5,620 nucleotides of DNA from Paracoccaceae bacterium (GCA_024742655.1 JANSYB010000191.1:1-5620); one strand, 5' to 3'; positions 1-5,620 are shown, counted from the stretch's first letter. The notes: a model not told the origin generated them from the letters alone. A program made the numbers and translations.

Positions 1-642
1 GCCCTTTTCGGGCAGCAGGTAGTTCAGCAGGGTGAACACCGATTTCTTGTTCTCGCCCGCGTATTCGGTGTTGCCGATCAGGATCAGCTTGCGATCGAAG
101 TTGAGCGCGATCACCGTGTCCGACCGGCAGCCGTGCTTTTCCGGGTCTGCCTTGAAGGTGGGGCAGTTGATGACGGTGAAATCGGCCACGAAACGGTCCA
201 GCGCCTCGCGTTCGGGGCGGCGCAGCATGTGGCGGATGAAGAGCCCATGCCAGGCCAGTTCGGTCACCATGCGCATGTTGATCGAATGCGCCGGGTCCGC
301 CCCGCCGACGAGATCCTGCACGTAATAGTCGCGGCCCTGCATATGGGCGACCATATCCTGGTAGAGGTGGTCGAACGCCTCGGGCGTCATCGCGGCATTG
401 TTGTCCCACCAGATGCTGTCGGCGACGCTGTTGGTTTTGACCACATGCTTGTCCTTGGGGGACCGGCCGGTGAACTTGCCTGTGGAGACCAGAAAGGTGC
501 CACCCTTGCCGAGCCGGCCTTCGCCGCTGCGCAGCGCGGCCTCGATCAGCGCGGGTTCGATCAGGTTGTAATGGACCTCGCCCAGCCCTGTGATGCCCTG
601 ATCCTCGAGCCGGAATTGCGGGTTGACCCGTCCTGATGCCAT
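1..642 (-). CDS. pckA: Phosphoenolpyruvate carboxykinase (ATP), N-terminal part, cut by window edge
   Basis: The enzyme converts oxaloacetate and ATP to phosphoenolpyruvate, ADP and CO2 in the cytosol, the entry step of gluconeogenesis from TCA intermediates. Reading the minus strand from ATG at 642-640 gives 214 codons with no stop up to base 1; the family is usually about 530 residues, so roughly 40% is present. Visible family motifs are [12 protein letters not shown] (residues 54-65; Arg60 matches the substrate-binding Arg65 of the E. coli enzyme) and YAGENKK (194-200; Tyr194 and Lys200 match E. coli Tyr207 and the metal-ligand Lys213), then [12 protein letters not shown]. The kinase P-loop and metal-binding His lie beyond the edge. 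The start is supported by an AAGGAG Shine-Dalgarno (complement of 652-657) 9 bases upstream. The gene diverges from chvI, as in other Alphaproteobacteria. Identity is very secure; regulation is inferred only from upstream repeats. Confidence 0.97.
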   Translation of the reverse strand, partial: MASGRVNPQFRLEDQGITGLGEVHYNLIEPALIEAALRSGEGRLGKGGTFLVSTGKFTGRSPKDKHVVKTNSVADSIWWDNNAAMTPEAFDHLYQDMVAHMQGRDYYVQDLVGGADPAHSINMRMVTELAWHGLFIRHMLRRPEREALDRFVADFTVINCPTFKADPEKHGCRSDTVIALNFDRKLILIGNTEYAGENKKSVFTLLNYLLPEKG

Positions 643-699
643 TGTCCTGTGCTCCTTCGTTTGGCGGTGGCCGTGCCGGCCGCGAACCTGTGTTTCCTG

Positions 700-732
700 G
701 TGCGGGCGCACGCCGGTATGGTGGCGCATACC
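700..732 (-). promoter_or_regulatory. Two adjacent dyads in the pckA leader
   Basis: GGTATG (715-720) and CATACC (727-732) form a perfect 6-bp inverted repeat around a 6-base loop. Immediately beside it GTGC (700-703) and GCAC (708-711) form a second, shorter dyad around GGGC. An alternative pairing, GTGG (721-724) with CCAC (731-734), overlaps the first dyad. They lie 58 to 92 bases upstream of the pckA start. They could be hairpins in the pckA mRNA leader or a protein-binding dyad. There is no T-tract, so a terminator is not supported. Function is inferred and the short arms could be chance. Confidence 0.35.
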
Positions 733-780
733 ACTGATTTGCGCGCCTCTTAGCATGACGCTTTCGTGATTGAACAGGAC

Positions 781-803
781 GGTTTCGCGCAGTTAGCGCA
801 ACC
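781..803. repeat. Imperfect inverted repeat around the first tandem copy
   Basis: GGTT-TC-GCGC (781-790) and GCGC-AACC (796-803) are inverted copies around AGTTA, interrupted only by a 2-base TC bulge on the left arm. The structure embeds the first copy of the 14-bp direct repeat, and the second copy at 811-824 does not have the matching left arm. It may be part of an operator. No protein can be assigned. Confidence 0.35.
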
Positions 804-824
804 AATCCCAAGTTAGCGCAACCA
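791..824. repeat. Tandem 14-bp direct repeat, 20-bp period, probable operator
   Basis: AGTTAGCGCAACCA occurs identically at 791-804 and 811-824, separated by ATCCCA. The period is exactly 20 bp, close to two helical turns, so two bound proteins would sit on the same face of the DNA. A 14-bp exact duplication in a 374-bp region is very unlikely by chance. The TTAGCGC core resembles half of the GCGC-centred palindromes recognised by LacI-family carbon regulators of Alphaproteobacteria such as CceR, which affects gluconeogenic genes. OmpR-family regulators such as ChvI typically bind direct repeats, so autoregulation is an alternative. The sequence does not decide which regulator binds, nor whether pckA, chvI or both are controlled. 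Confidence 0.6.
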
Positions 825-947
825 GCACGGTTGCCGACGACACCGGATCTGATGGGCATATGGAAAAGTGAGTCAATTTAGCCATTTCTAAGAATTTTTG
901 ATGCCAAATGAACGCAGCTGGCCGGCCGATTCGCACTTTGGGATTGA

Positions 948-975
948 TTGTAAAGGCCAAAAAGGCGCATAGTAT
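948..975 (+). promoter_or_regulatory. Candidate sigma-70 promoter of the chvI operon
   Basis: A TTGTAA -35-like hexamer (948-953) and a TAGTAT -10-like hexamer (970-975) are 16 bp apart, each matching the consensus at four of six positions. The predicted transcription start is about 981-983, giving a leader of about 35 bases before the ATG at 1017. The surrounding DNA is AT-richer than the coding flanks. A start here would exclude the upstream in-frame TTG at 975, which overlaps the -10, as initiation codon. This is a prediction from sequence only. Confidence 0.45.
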
Positions 976-1003
976 TGAAAAAAGCAGGCAACACGAGCAG
1001 TAC

Positions 1004-1009
1004 AAGGAA
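1004..1009 (+). promoter_or_regulatory. chvI ribosome binding site (fixes the start)
   Basis: AAGGAA lies 7 bases before the ATG at 1017. This supports ATG 1017 rather than the in-frame TTG at 975, which would add 14 residues not typical of response regulators. Confidence 0.7.
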
Positions 1010-1016
1010 ATCACAA

Positions 1017-1718
1017 ATGTCCAAAATCGCCCTTGTGGACGATGACAGGAATATTCTGACATCGGTCTCGATGACGCTCGAGGCGGAAGGCTTCGAAGTG
1101 GAAACCTACAACGATGGTCAACAGGCCTTCGACGCGTTCAACAAGAAACTGCCGGACATGGCCGTTCTGGACATCAAGATGCCCCGGATGGATGGCATGG
1201 ACCTGTTGCAGCGCCTTCGGCAGAAGACCTCTATGCCGGTCATTTTCCTGACCTCCAAGGATGATGAGATCGATGAGGTTCTGGGCCTTCGCATGGGGGC
1301 CGACGATTACGTGAAAAAACCGTTCTCGCAGCGCCTTCTGGTGGAGCGTATCCGTGCGCTTCTGCGCCGGCAGGACGCGATGGATGGGAATGTGACCGGC
1401 GACACCGAGGATACCAAGGTGATCGAACGTGGCGAATTGCGGATGGATCCTCTGCGCCACGCCGTGACGTGGAAGGGCATGGATGTGTCCCTGACCGTGA
1501 CCGAGTTCCTGCTGCTGCAGGCGCTGGCGCAGCGCCCCGGCTTCGTCAAAAGCCGCGACCAGCTGATGGATGTCGCCTATGACGATCAGGTCTATGTCGA
1601 CGACCGCACCATCGACAGCCATATCAAGCGTCTTCGCAAGAAACTGCGCATGGTCGATGCGGAGTTCTCGGCCATCGAAACCCTCTACGGTATCGGGTAT
1701 CGTTATAACGAGGAATAA
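1017..1718 (+). CDS. chvI: Response regulator ChvI (OmpR/PhoB family)
   Basis: This 233-residue cytosolic regulator is the partner of the ChvG kinase and binds DNA when phosphorylated. The receiver domain (about 3-118) has the acidic pocket DDD (8-10), phospho-acceptor Asp52 in [10 protein letters not shown], switch Thr79 and conserved Lys101 in YVKKPF. A variable linker (about 119-135) leads to a winged-helix OmpR-type DNA-binding domain (about 136-231) with the recognition-helix motif [14 protein letters not shown] (197-210) and wing motif YGIGYRY (224-230). The start is ATG 1017, where [10 protein letters not shown] begins as expected and a Shine-Dalgarno is present. The stop overlaps the chvG start by one base (TAATG). 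ChvI and its relative BvrR control envelope, acid and host-association genes; targets here are unknown. ChvI rather than a generic OmpR-type name rests on protein character plus pckA/chvG/hprK context. Confidence 0.93.
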   Translation: MSKIALVDDDRNILTSVSMTLEAEGFEVETYNDGQQAFDAFNKKLPDMAVLDIKMPRMDGMDLLQRLRQKTSMPVIFLTSKDDEIDEVLGLRMGADDYVKKPFSQRLLVERIRALLRRQDAMDGNVTGDTEDTKVIERGELRMDPLRHAVTWKGMDVSLTVTEFLLLQALAQRPGFVKSRDQLMDVAYDDQVYVDDRTIDSHIKRLRKKLRMVDAEFSAIETLYGIGYRYNEE

Positions 1719-3445
1719 TGGCGCTGGCCGAGGGATATCACGTGCGCGATCTGTCGCCCAATGACGATGACGGTGTTGTTCTCGGCGATGATTTCGTCGC
1801 GCCGGAAAACGTCGTGGAGGACGAGGTCCGCATCCGCCGGGAGCGGCGCGGCTTCTTCTTTTCGGGCGGCAGCGGTGGCTCCCTCACGCGCAAGATCATC
1901 ACCTTCAACCTGATCGCGCTGAACGTTCTTGTTGCCGGGATCCTCTACCTGACGTCTTCCCGCGACGGGCTTGCCCAACAGCATGCTGACAGTCTGCAGG
2001 GCGACGTGGAACTGATCGCCGATGTGTTCGAGGCACAGCTGCCGGCCGGTGCGCCGGTCAGTTTCGTCTCGGCCGACGGCATTGACGTTGCCGCCACGCT
2101 TGACGGGCTCGATGTCCGCGAGGGCATCGAAATCTTCGTTTTCGACCCTGACGCCCGGCTGGCTGGACGGGCGGAAGGCATGATGCCCCGCCCGGGCGGA
2201 ACAGCCATAGATCAGCCCACTGTCATCACCGATGCCCTCAACCAGGTTTGGGAATGGATGTCGGCGCCGCTGGCGTCGTTGCTTGTGCCCGACGACCCGC
2301 TGACCGTTCAGGACCAGGCTGCGGCCCTTGTCAGCATGGCGCTGGAGGACGGAACGCAGCTGAGCCGCGGTGAAATCGAGGATGGCACGACCGTGTTCAC
2401 GGTGGCCTCCCCGATCATGCAGGGGCGCGATGCGGTGGGCGTGGTGGCGCTTGCCAGCGCGTCCGGTGAGGTGGATCGACTGTCGCGGATCGAACGCGAA
2501 CGCGTGTTGCAGATGTTCCTCGTGGCGACCTTGGTGTCGGTCGGGCTCAGCCTAATTCTGGCCTCGACCATCGCCAACCCGTTGGCGGAACTGGCCGCGG
2601 CGGCCGAGGTGGGCGGCGCGCGCAACAGGGGCAAGGGCAACAAGGGAGGCGGGCGGATCCGCATTCCCGACCTGACGGCACGCCCGGATGAAATCGGCCG
2701 TCTGAGCGGTGCATTGCGCGGTATGGTCGGCGCGCTTTATCACCGCATCGACGGCAATGAACAGTTTGCCGCGGACGTGGCGCATGAGATCAAGAACCCG
2801 TTGGCCAGCCTTCGGTCGGCCGTGGGCACGATGCGCGTGGCCAAGCGTGACGATCAGCGTGAAAAACTGCTGAACGTGATCGAACACGATGTGCGCCGTC
2901 TCGACCGTCTGGTCAGTGACATCTCCAACGCATCGCGCCTGGACAGTGAACTGGTCCGCGAGGAGCAGGAACCGTTCGACCTGATCGCGATGCTGGGCAA
3001 CCTGTCGCAATATCTTGGTGAAGAGGCCCGCAAGAAGGGTGTCGAATTCATCACCGATTTCCCCGCCGAGCCCGTGGTCGTGATGGGTCTCGAGGCGCGT
3101 CTGGCGCAGGTTTTCGTCAACCTGATCACCAATGCGACCTCGTTCTGCGAGGAAGGCGATGCCATTCGCCTCTGGGCGCGCAAACGGGACAACCGGGTCG
3201 TCGTCGTCGTCGAGGATACCGGCCCCGGCATCCCCGAACAGGCGCTGACCAAGATTTTCCAGCGCTTTTATTCGCAGCGTTCCGAAAAGGAATTCGGCAA
3301 TAATTCCGGCCTTGGACTGTCCATTTCCAAGCAGATCGTCGAGGCGCATGATGGCGTGATCTGGGCTGAGAACATTCGCCCGGCCGATGCCGATATGACA
3401 TCCGATCCGCTCGGGGCACGATTTGTCGTCGGCCTGCCGGTCTGA
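1718..3445 (+). CDS. chvG: Sensor histidine kinase ChvG
   Basis: This 575-residue inner-membrane kinase should phosphorylate ChvI. In order: an acidic then Arg-rich cytosolic N-terminus (1-48), first membrane segment (about 61-80), periplasmic sensor region (about 81-264), second membrane segment (about 265-285), HAMP region (about 284-345), and HisKA and HATPase domains. The H-box is DVAHEIKNP with phospho-acceptor His356; the N-box has Asn468 and Asn472 in QVFVNLITNA; the G1 box is DTGPG (500-504), the F-box is FQRF (514-517) and the G2 box is GLGL (531-534). All catalytic motifs are intact. The periplasmic part matches the ChvG/ExoS/BvrS layout. A Gly/Lys/Arg-rich stretch (300-315) lies inside HAMP. 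The start overlaps the chvI stop, implying translational coupling. GTG 1742, with GAGGGA 6 bases upstream, is an alternative start giving 567 residues. The hprK start follows after 11 bases. Confidence 0.93.
   Translation: MALAEGYHVRDLSPNDDDGVVLGDDFVAPENVVEDEVRIRRERRGFFFSGGSGGSLTRKIITFNLIALNVLVAGILYLTSSRDGLAQQHADSLQGDVELIADVFEAQLPAGAPVSFVSADGIDVAATLDGLDVREGIEIFVFDPDARLAGRAEGMMPRPGGTAIDQPTVITDALNQVWEWMSAPLASLLVPDDPLTVQDQAAALVSMALEDGTQLSRGEIEDGTTVFTVASPIMQGRDAVGVVALASASGEVDRLSRIERERVLQMFLVATLVSVGLSLILASTIANPLAELAAAAEVGGARNRGKGNKGGGRIRIPDLTARPDEIGRLSGALRGMVGALYHRIDGNEQFAADVAHEIKNPLASLRSAVGTMRVAKRDDQREKLLNVIEHDVRRLDRLVSDISNASRLDSELVREEQEPFDLIAMLGNLSQYLGEEARKKGVEFITDFPAEPVVVMGLEARLAQVFVNLITNATSFCEEGDAIRLWARKRDNRVVVVVEDTGPGIPEQALTKIFQRFYSQRSEKEFGNNSGLGLSISKQIVEAHDGVIWAENIRPADADMTSDPLGARFVVGLPV
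1730..1735 (+). promoter_or_regulatory. Possible alternative chvG ribosome binding site
   Basis: GAGGGA is 6 bases before the in-frame GTG at 1742. The annotated ATG at 1718 has only a GAGGA (1710-1714) placed 3 bases away, which is tight. Either start leaves the membrane segments and kinase unchanged, since only eight residues differ. Confidence 0.35.
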
Positions 3446-3456
3446 CGGTCCGGGCG

Positions 3457-3897
3457 ATGTCGGCCGGAAATGCGCCCCCCGCCCAAGACCTGATTCACGC
3501 CACGACAGTTGAGGTCAACGGCCGCGGGGCATTGATCCGCGGGGCGTCGGGCCAGGGAAAATCAGGGCTGGCCTTGCAACTCCTGGCGCTTGGCGCCGGT
3601 CTGGTTGCCGATGATCGCACGAAGATCTGGCGTGACGGCGCGCAGGTGATGGCCGATGCGCCCGACAGCATCCGGGGCCGGATCGAGGCGCGGGGCATGG
3701 GCATTCTGGCCGCGCCGGACACGGGCCCGGTGCCATTGGCCGTAATCGTGGATTTGGATCACGAGGAAAACGATCGCCTGCCGCCCTGGCGGGTGGATCG
3801 CATCCATGATGTCGATCTGCCCGTGATCAGAAAAACCACCGCCCCCCATTTTCCCGCGGCGATCATGGCATATCTTAGAGCGTGCCGGCTTGAATGA
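3457..3897 (+). CDS. hprK: HPr kinase/phosphorylase, short alphaproteobacterial form
   Basis: A 146-residue cytosolic protein expected to phosphorylate HPr on its regulatory serine using ATP and, in characterised HprK, to reverse this by phosphorolysis. The Walker A motif is GASGQGKS (29-36, Lys35 and Ser36). It is followed by LVADD (49-53, acidic pair 52-53) and by the HprK signature [13 protein letters not shown] (72-84). It corresponds only to the C-terminal catalytic domain; the N-terminal domain of the roughly 310-residue Firmicutes enzymes is absent, as is usual in Alphaproteobacteria. The likely substrate is encoded three genes downstream (Ser49 of HPr). It begins 11 bases after chvG without a clear Shine-Dalgarno, so translation may be coupled to chvG; the exact start is less certain than the identity. 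Confidence 0.92.
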   Translation: MSAGNAPPAQDLIHATTVEVNGRGALIRGASGQGKSGLALQLLALGAGLVADDRTKIWRDGAQVMADAPDSIRGRIEARGMGILAAPDTGPVPLAVIVDLDHEENDRLPPWRVDRIHDVDLPVIRKTTAPHFPAAIMAYLRACRLE

Positions 3898-3902
3898 AGG
3901 AG
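3897..3902 (+). promoter_or_regulatory. rapZ ribosome binding site (fixes the start)
   Basis: AAGGAG, overlapping the last base of the hprK stop codon, lies 8 bases before ATG 3911. It supports ATG 3911 over the in-frame TTG at 3890, which precedes this site and lies inside hprK. Confidence 0.8.
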
Positions 3903-3910
3903 CACCTGCA

Positions 3911-4864
3911 ATGCAAACGCAGGAGGAAAGCGCCCGCAAACGTCTTGTTCTGGTGACGGGTCCGTCCGGCGCCGGCCGGACGACATCGATCCGTGCGCTG
4001 GAGGATATGGGATATGAGGCGATCGACAACCTGCCGCTGTCGCTGTTGCCGCGTCTTCTGGATGGCCCGGCCCCGGACAAGCCTCTGGCACTGGGCGTCG
4101 ATACCCGCAACCGGGACTTTTCGACCAACGCGCTGATCGAGGTGATCGACCGCTTCGGCGGGGCGTCGCAGGGCGGCGTTCACGTGCCGATGCAGGTTCT
4201 CTATCTCGATTGCGGCGCCGAGGTTCTGTTGCGCCGGTTCTCGGAAACGCGGCGGCGGCATCCCCTGGCGCCCGCCGAAAACCCCGGCACGGGGATCGCG
4301 CGCGAATTCGATTTGCTGGGCCCGATCCGTGCGCGCGCGGATATCCTGATCGATACCTCCGAGATGTCGCCGCATGACCTGCGGGCCGAGCTTGAGCACT
4401 GGTTCGCGCCTCAGGGCGAGGGGCAGCTGGCGGTGTCTGTGCATTCCTTTTCGTACAAGCGTGGCCTGCCCCGGGGGCTGGACATGGTGCTGGACTGCCG
4501 CTTTCTGAGAAATCCCTATTGGGAAGCGGGGTTGCGGGGCCTGGACGGGCGCGAGGCGCGGGTTGCCGATTACGTGGCCGGCGATGACAGGTTCGAGGCT
4601 TTTCGCGACCGGGTGATCGATCTCGCGCTGATGCTGCTGCCGGCCTATCAGGCGGAGGGCAAGGCGTATCTTGCGATCGGGTTCGGGTGCACCGGCGGGC
4701 AACACCGAAGCGTCACGCTGGCAGAAACTTTGGCGCGGGCCCTTGCGGATGCGGGGTGGCAGGTGTCTATAAGGCACCGGGAGCTTGAGCGCCGGGGCCA
4801 TATGGACCCGGTTGCGGCCCCGCATACCGGAAATCCGGCGACGACAGGAGACGCAGGGCGGTGA
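3911..4864 (+). CDS. rapZ: RapZ (YvcJ/YhbJ family) RNase adapter / nucleotide-binding protein
   Basis: This 317-residue cytosolic protein belongs to the RapZ family. In E. coli RapZ binds the GlmZ and GlmY small RNAs and directs RNase E, controlling glucosamine-6-phosphate synthase; that sRNA circuit is not established in Alphaproteobacteria. The N-terminal domain has a P-loop-like GPSGAGRTT (17-25), in which Arg23 replaces the usual Walker A Lys, followed by [15 protein letters not shown] (28-42) and a Walker B-like VLYLD (96-100). The C-terminal domain carries SFSYKRGLP (179-187), [10 protein letters not shown] (195-204) and the signature [10 protein letters not shown] (259-268). A poorly conserved tail follows (about 299-317). 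Gene neighbourhood with hprK and HPr is common for this family and suggests a link with PTS signalling. The stop overlaps the following GTG by four bases. Confidence 0.93.
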   Translation: MQTQEESARKRLVLVTGPSGAGRTTSIRALEDMGYEAIDNLPLSLLPRLLDGPAPDKPLALGVDTRNRDFSTNALIEVIDRFGGASQGGVHVPMQVLYLDCGAEVLLRRFSETRRRHPLAPAENPGTGIAREFDLLGPIRARADILIDTSEMSPHDLRAELEHWFAPQGEGQLAVSVHSFSYKRGLPRGLDMVLDCRFLRNPYWEAGLRGLDGREARVADYVAGDDRFEAFRDRVIDLALMLLPAYQAEGKAYLAIGFGCTGGQHRSVTLAETLARALADAGWQVSIRHRELERRGHMDPVAAPHTGNPATTGDAGR

Positions 4865-5253
4865 TCGGCATCGTTATCGTGGCACACGGGGGGCTTGCAC
4901 AGGAATACCTCAAGGCGGTCGAACATGTCGTCGGCAGCCAGACGGGTGTTCGCGCCATCGCGATCGAAGGCGAGCATGACCGCGCGATCAAGCAATCCGA
5001 GATTTGCGCGGCGGCCGATGCCGTGGACATGGACGAGGGCGTTGTGATCGTGACGGACATTTTCGGCGGATCGCCGTCCAACTTGTCGCTGAAAGCCTGT
5101 CAGCCGGAAAACCGCCGCATCCTGTACGGGGCCAACCTGCCGATGCTGATCAAGCTGGCCAAAAGCCGCCATCTGCCCGTCCCCGAGGCTGTCCGGCTGG
5201 CGCTCGATGCCGGTCGCAAGTACATCGACAGCCACAATGTCGCGCCGGACTGA
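4861..5253 (+). CDS. manX: PTS EIIA component, mannose family, probably regulatory
   Basis: A 130-residue cytosolic EIIA-Man domain protein. The phospho-acceptor is His9 in VIVAHGGLA, and the conserved [11 protein letters not shown] (64-74) with Asp66 completes the active site. There is no fused EIIB domain, unlike E. coli ManX (EIIAB), and no EIIB/C/D gene lies next to it, so a role in regulation rather than sugar uptake is inferred. Phosphate would arrive from HPr, encoded 20 bases downstream. Translation starts at GTG 4861, overlapping the rapZ stop as GTGA; an AGGAG (4846-4850) lies 10 bases upstream. In some Alphaproteobacteria this gene is called manX or ptsM; the name is conventional and does not imply mannose transport. 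Confidence 0.92.
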   Translation: MIGIVIVAHGGLAQEYLKAVEHVVGSQTGVRAIAIEGEHDRAIKQSEICAAADAVDMDEGVVIVTDIFGGSPSNLSLKACQPENRRILYGANLPMLIKLAKSRHLPVPEAVRLALDAGRKYIDSHNVAPD

Positions 5254-5273
5254 ACCAGAAAGACGAACTTCGC

Positions 5274-5552
5274 ATGACCGAAACTGTTTCCAGGCAACTC
5301 AAGATCGTGAACGAAAAAGGGTTGCATGCCCGGGCAGCCGCCAAGCTGGTCGAGGTGGTCGAAGGGTTCGACGCCAATGCCGAGATCAGCCATGAGGGCC
5401 AGTCCTCGGGGGCTGACAGCATCATGGGTCTTTTGATGTTGGCAGCGTCGAAAGGAAAGACTATTGACGTGCGAGCTTGGGGCGCGGACGCTGAGGCCCT
5501 GATAGATGCGGTAGACGCCCTTGTGGCCGACCGTTTCGGCGAAGACATGTAA
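5274..5552 (+). CDS. ptsH: Phosphocarrier protein HPr
   Basis: A 92-residue cytosolic phosphocarrier. NEKGLHARAAAKL (13-25) contains His18, equivalent to the canonical catalytic His15, which accepts phosphate from enzyme I and passes it to EIIA. ADSIMGLLMLAASKG (47-61) contains Ser49, equivalent to the regulatory Ser46 targeted by HprK. Both phosphorylation sites are therefore intact, consistent with the hprK gene in the same operon. Length is slightly above the usual 85-90 because of short extensions at both ends. ATG 5274 lies 20 bases after the EIIA stop; only a weak purine-rich AGAAAGA precedes it. In Alphaproteobacteria HPr is usually fed by PtsP (EI-Ntr), whose gene is not in this window. 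The gene may also be called hpr or npr by analogy with PTS-Ntr. Confidence 0.94.
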   Translation: MTETVSRQLKIVNEKGLHARAAAKLVEVVEGFDANAEISHEGQSSGADSIMGLLMLAASKGKTIDVRAWGADAEALIDAVDALVADRFGEDM

Positions 5553-5588
5553 AGACGCGAAATGCGCGACGGGACAGGATCAGACCAG

Positions 5589-5620
5589 GTGACGGAACGC
5601 GCTCAGGACGGGATCGGCGA
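5589..5620 (+). CDS. Possible start of a downstream gene, cut by window edge
   Basis: After the HPr stop the plus strand stays open in one frame to the edge, with ATG 5562 and GTG 5589 as possible starts. GTG 5589 is preferred because AGGA (5576-5579) lies 9 bases upstream, whereas ATG 5562 has no clear site. Only ten codons (start, then TERAQDGIG) are visible, too few to recognise a family. It would be the seventh gene of the operon, 36 bases after ptsH (9 bases if ATG 5562 is used). In related Rhodobacterales a lysophospholipid acyltransferase gene can follow HPr, but nothing visible here tests that. Confidence 0.4.
   Translation, partial: MTERAQDGIG

Larger units (their letters stand above)
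643..1016. other. Divergent pckA-chvI intergenic region
   Basis: This 374-bp region separates the two divergent start codons and holds no convincing gene. From the pckA side it contains the pckA Shine-Dalgarno (652-657), two small dyads (700-711 and 715-732), a tandem 14-bp repeat (791-824), an AT-richer stretch (about 865-960) unlike the GC-rich flanks, and the chvI promoter candidate and Shine-Dalgarno. For pckA no strong promoter is seen. The best -35 on the minus strand is TTGACT (complement of 871-876), but the -10 at the right distance is poor (TCAGAT, 18-bp spacing), and it would give a leader of about 200 nt. The region is long enough for separate regulation of both genes. Confidence 0.8.

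Noticed and set aside
133..636. Plus-strand open frame of 167 codons at the left end
   Set aside because: Antisense to pckA, which shows unmistakable PEP carboxykinase motifs on the minus strand.
920..927. GGCCGGCC palindrome in the intergenic region as an operator
   Set aside because: An 8-bp GC palindrome is common in DNA of this composition, and GCCGGC also occurs near 672. It has no partner or phasing with other elements.
793..1062. Minus-strand open frame of 89 codons across the intergenic region
   Set aside because: It starts inside chvI and spans the chvI promoter and ribosome binding site. It has no good Shine-Dalgarno and no recognisable features; its Cys-rich hydrophobic run comes from translating AT-richer regulatory DNA.
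1011..1622. Minus-strand open frame of 203 codons opposite chvI
   Set aside because: Lies entirely over the receiver and DNA-binding domains of chvI; explained by codon bias.
3197..3211. (GTC)5 trinucleotide repeat in chvG, a possible phase-variable microsatellite
   Set aside because: A length change would be in frame, and it encodes the Val run of the beta strand before the G1 box, which is normal in histidine kinases. Five units is short for slippage control.
2552..3349. Minus-strand open frame of 265 codons opposite chvG
   Set aside because: Antisense to the HisKA/HATPase region, whose motifs are all intact on the plus strand. No family features are visible in the minus-strand translation.
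3875..4825. Minus-strand open frame of 316 codons opposite rapZ
   Set aside because: It is the antisense shadow of a clearly recognised RapZ gene. High GC and strong third-position bias keep the opposite frame open, and the translation is rich in Arg, Gln and His with no recognisable domain.
5004..5552. Longer 182-codon reading of the HPr frame starting inside the EIIA gene
   Set aside because: The first 90 codons are an out-of-frame reading of the EIIA gene; HPr homology begins just after ATG 5274 and the length then fits the family.

Overview
The window looks like a chromosomal segment from a high-GC alphaproteobacterium, most likely a member of the Rhodobacteraceae (Roseobacter-type). This rests on protein character and gene order: an ATP-type phosphoenolpyruvate carboxykinase gene (pckA) diverges from a chvI-chvG two-component pair, which is followed by a short HPr kinase (hprK), rapZ, a mannose-family EIIA gene and an HPr gene. 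Related pckA/chvI/chvG/hprK/EIIA/HPr clusters are known from Sinorhizobium, Agrobacterium and Brucella (where ChvG/ChvI is BvrS/BvrR). No mobile element, CRISPR array, tRNA or rRNA gene is visible.

Layout. Bases 1-642 (minus strand) hold the first 214 codons of pckA, which runs off the left edge. Bases 643-1016 are a divergent intergenic region. It carries two perfect 14-bp direct repeats exactly 20 bp apart, small dyads in the pckA leader, an AT-richer stretch, and a plausible promoter just upstream of chvI. From 1017 to 5552 six plus-strand genes are packed head to tail: chvI (1017-1718), chvG (1718-3445, one-base overlap), hprK (3457-3897), rapZ (3911-4864), an EIIA-Man gene (4861-5253, 4-bp overlap) and an HPr gene (5274-5552). 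Gaps never exceed 20 bp and no terminator is seen between them, so they are probably one operon. The last bases probably contain the start of a further unidentified gene.

How the genes fit together. ChvG is a membrane sensor kinase and ChvI its response regulator; in relatives the pair controls envelope, acid-response and host-interaction genes. HprK should phosphorylate and dephosphorylate the regulatory serine of HPr (Ser49 here). HPr can also carry phosphate on His18 and pass it to His9 of EIIA. No EIIB or EIIC permease is present, and enzyme I is not in the window, so the HPr/EIIA pair looks like a regulatory rather than a sugar-transporting PTS. RapZ is an RNA-binding/nucleotide-binding regulator in enterics; its target here is unknown. 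With gluconeogenic pckA next door, the locus ties envelope signalling to carbon-state signalling.

The locus is mostly a known arrangement and I see no clearly new system. The points most worth a second look are the 20-bp-period tandem repeat between pckA and chvI, the Lys-to-Arg change in the RapZ Walker A motif, the two possible chvG starts, and the glycine/basic insertion in the ChvG HAMP region.
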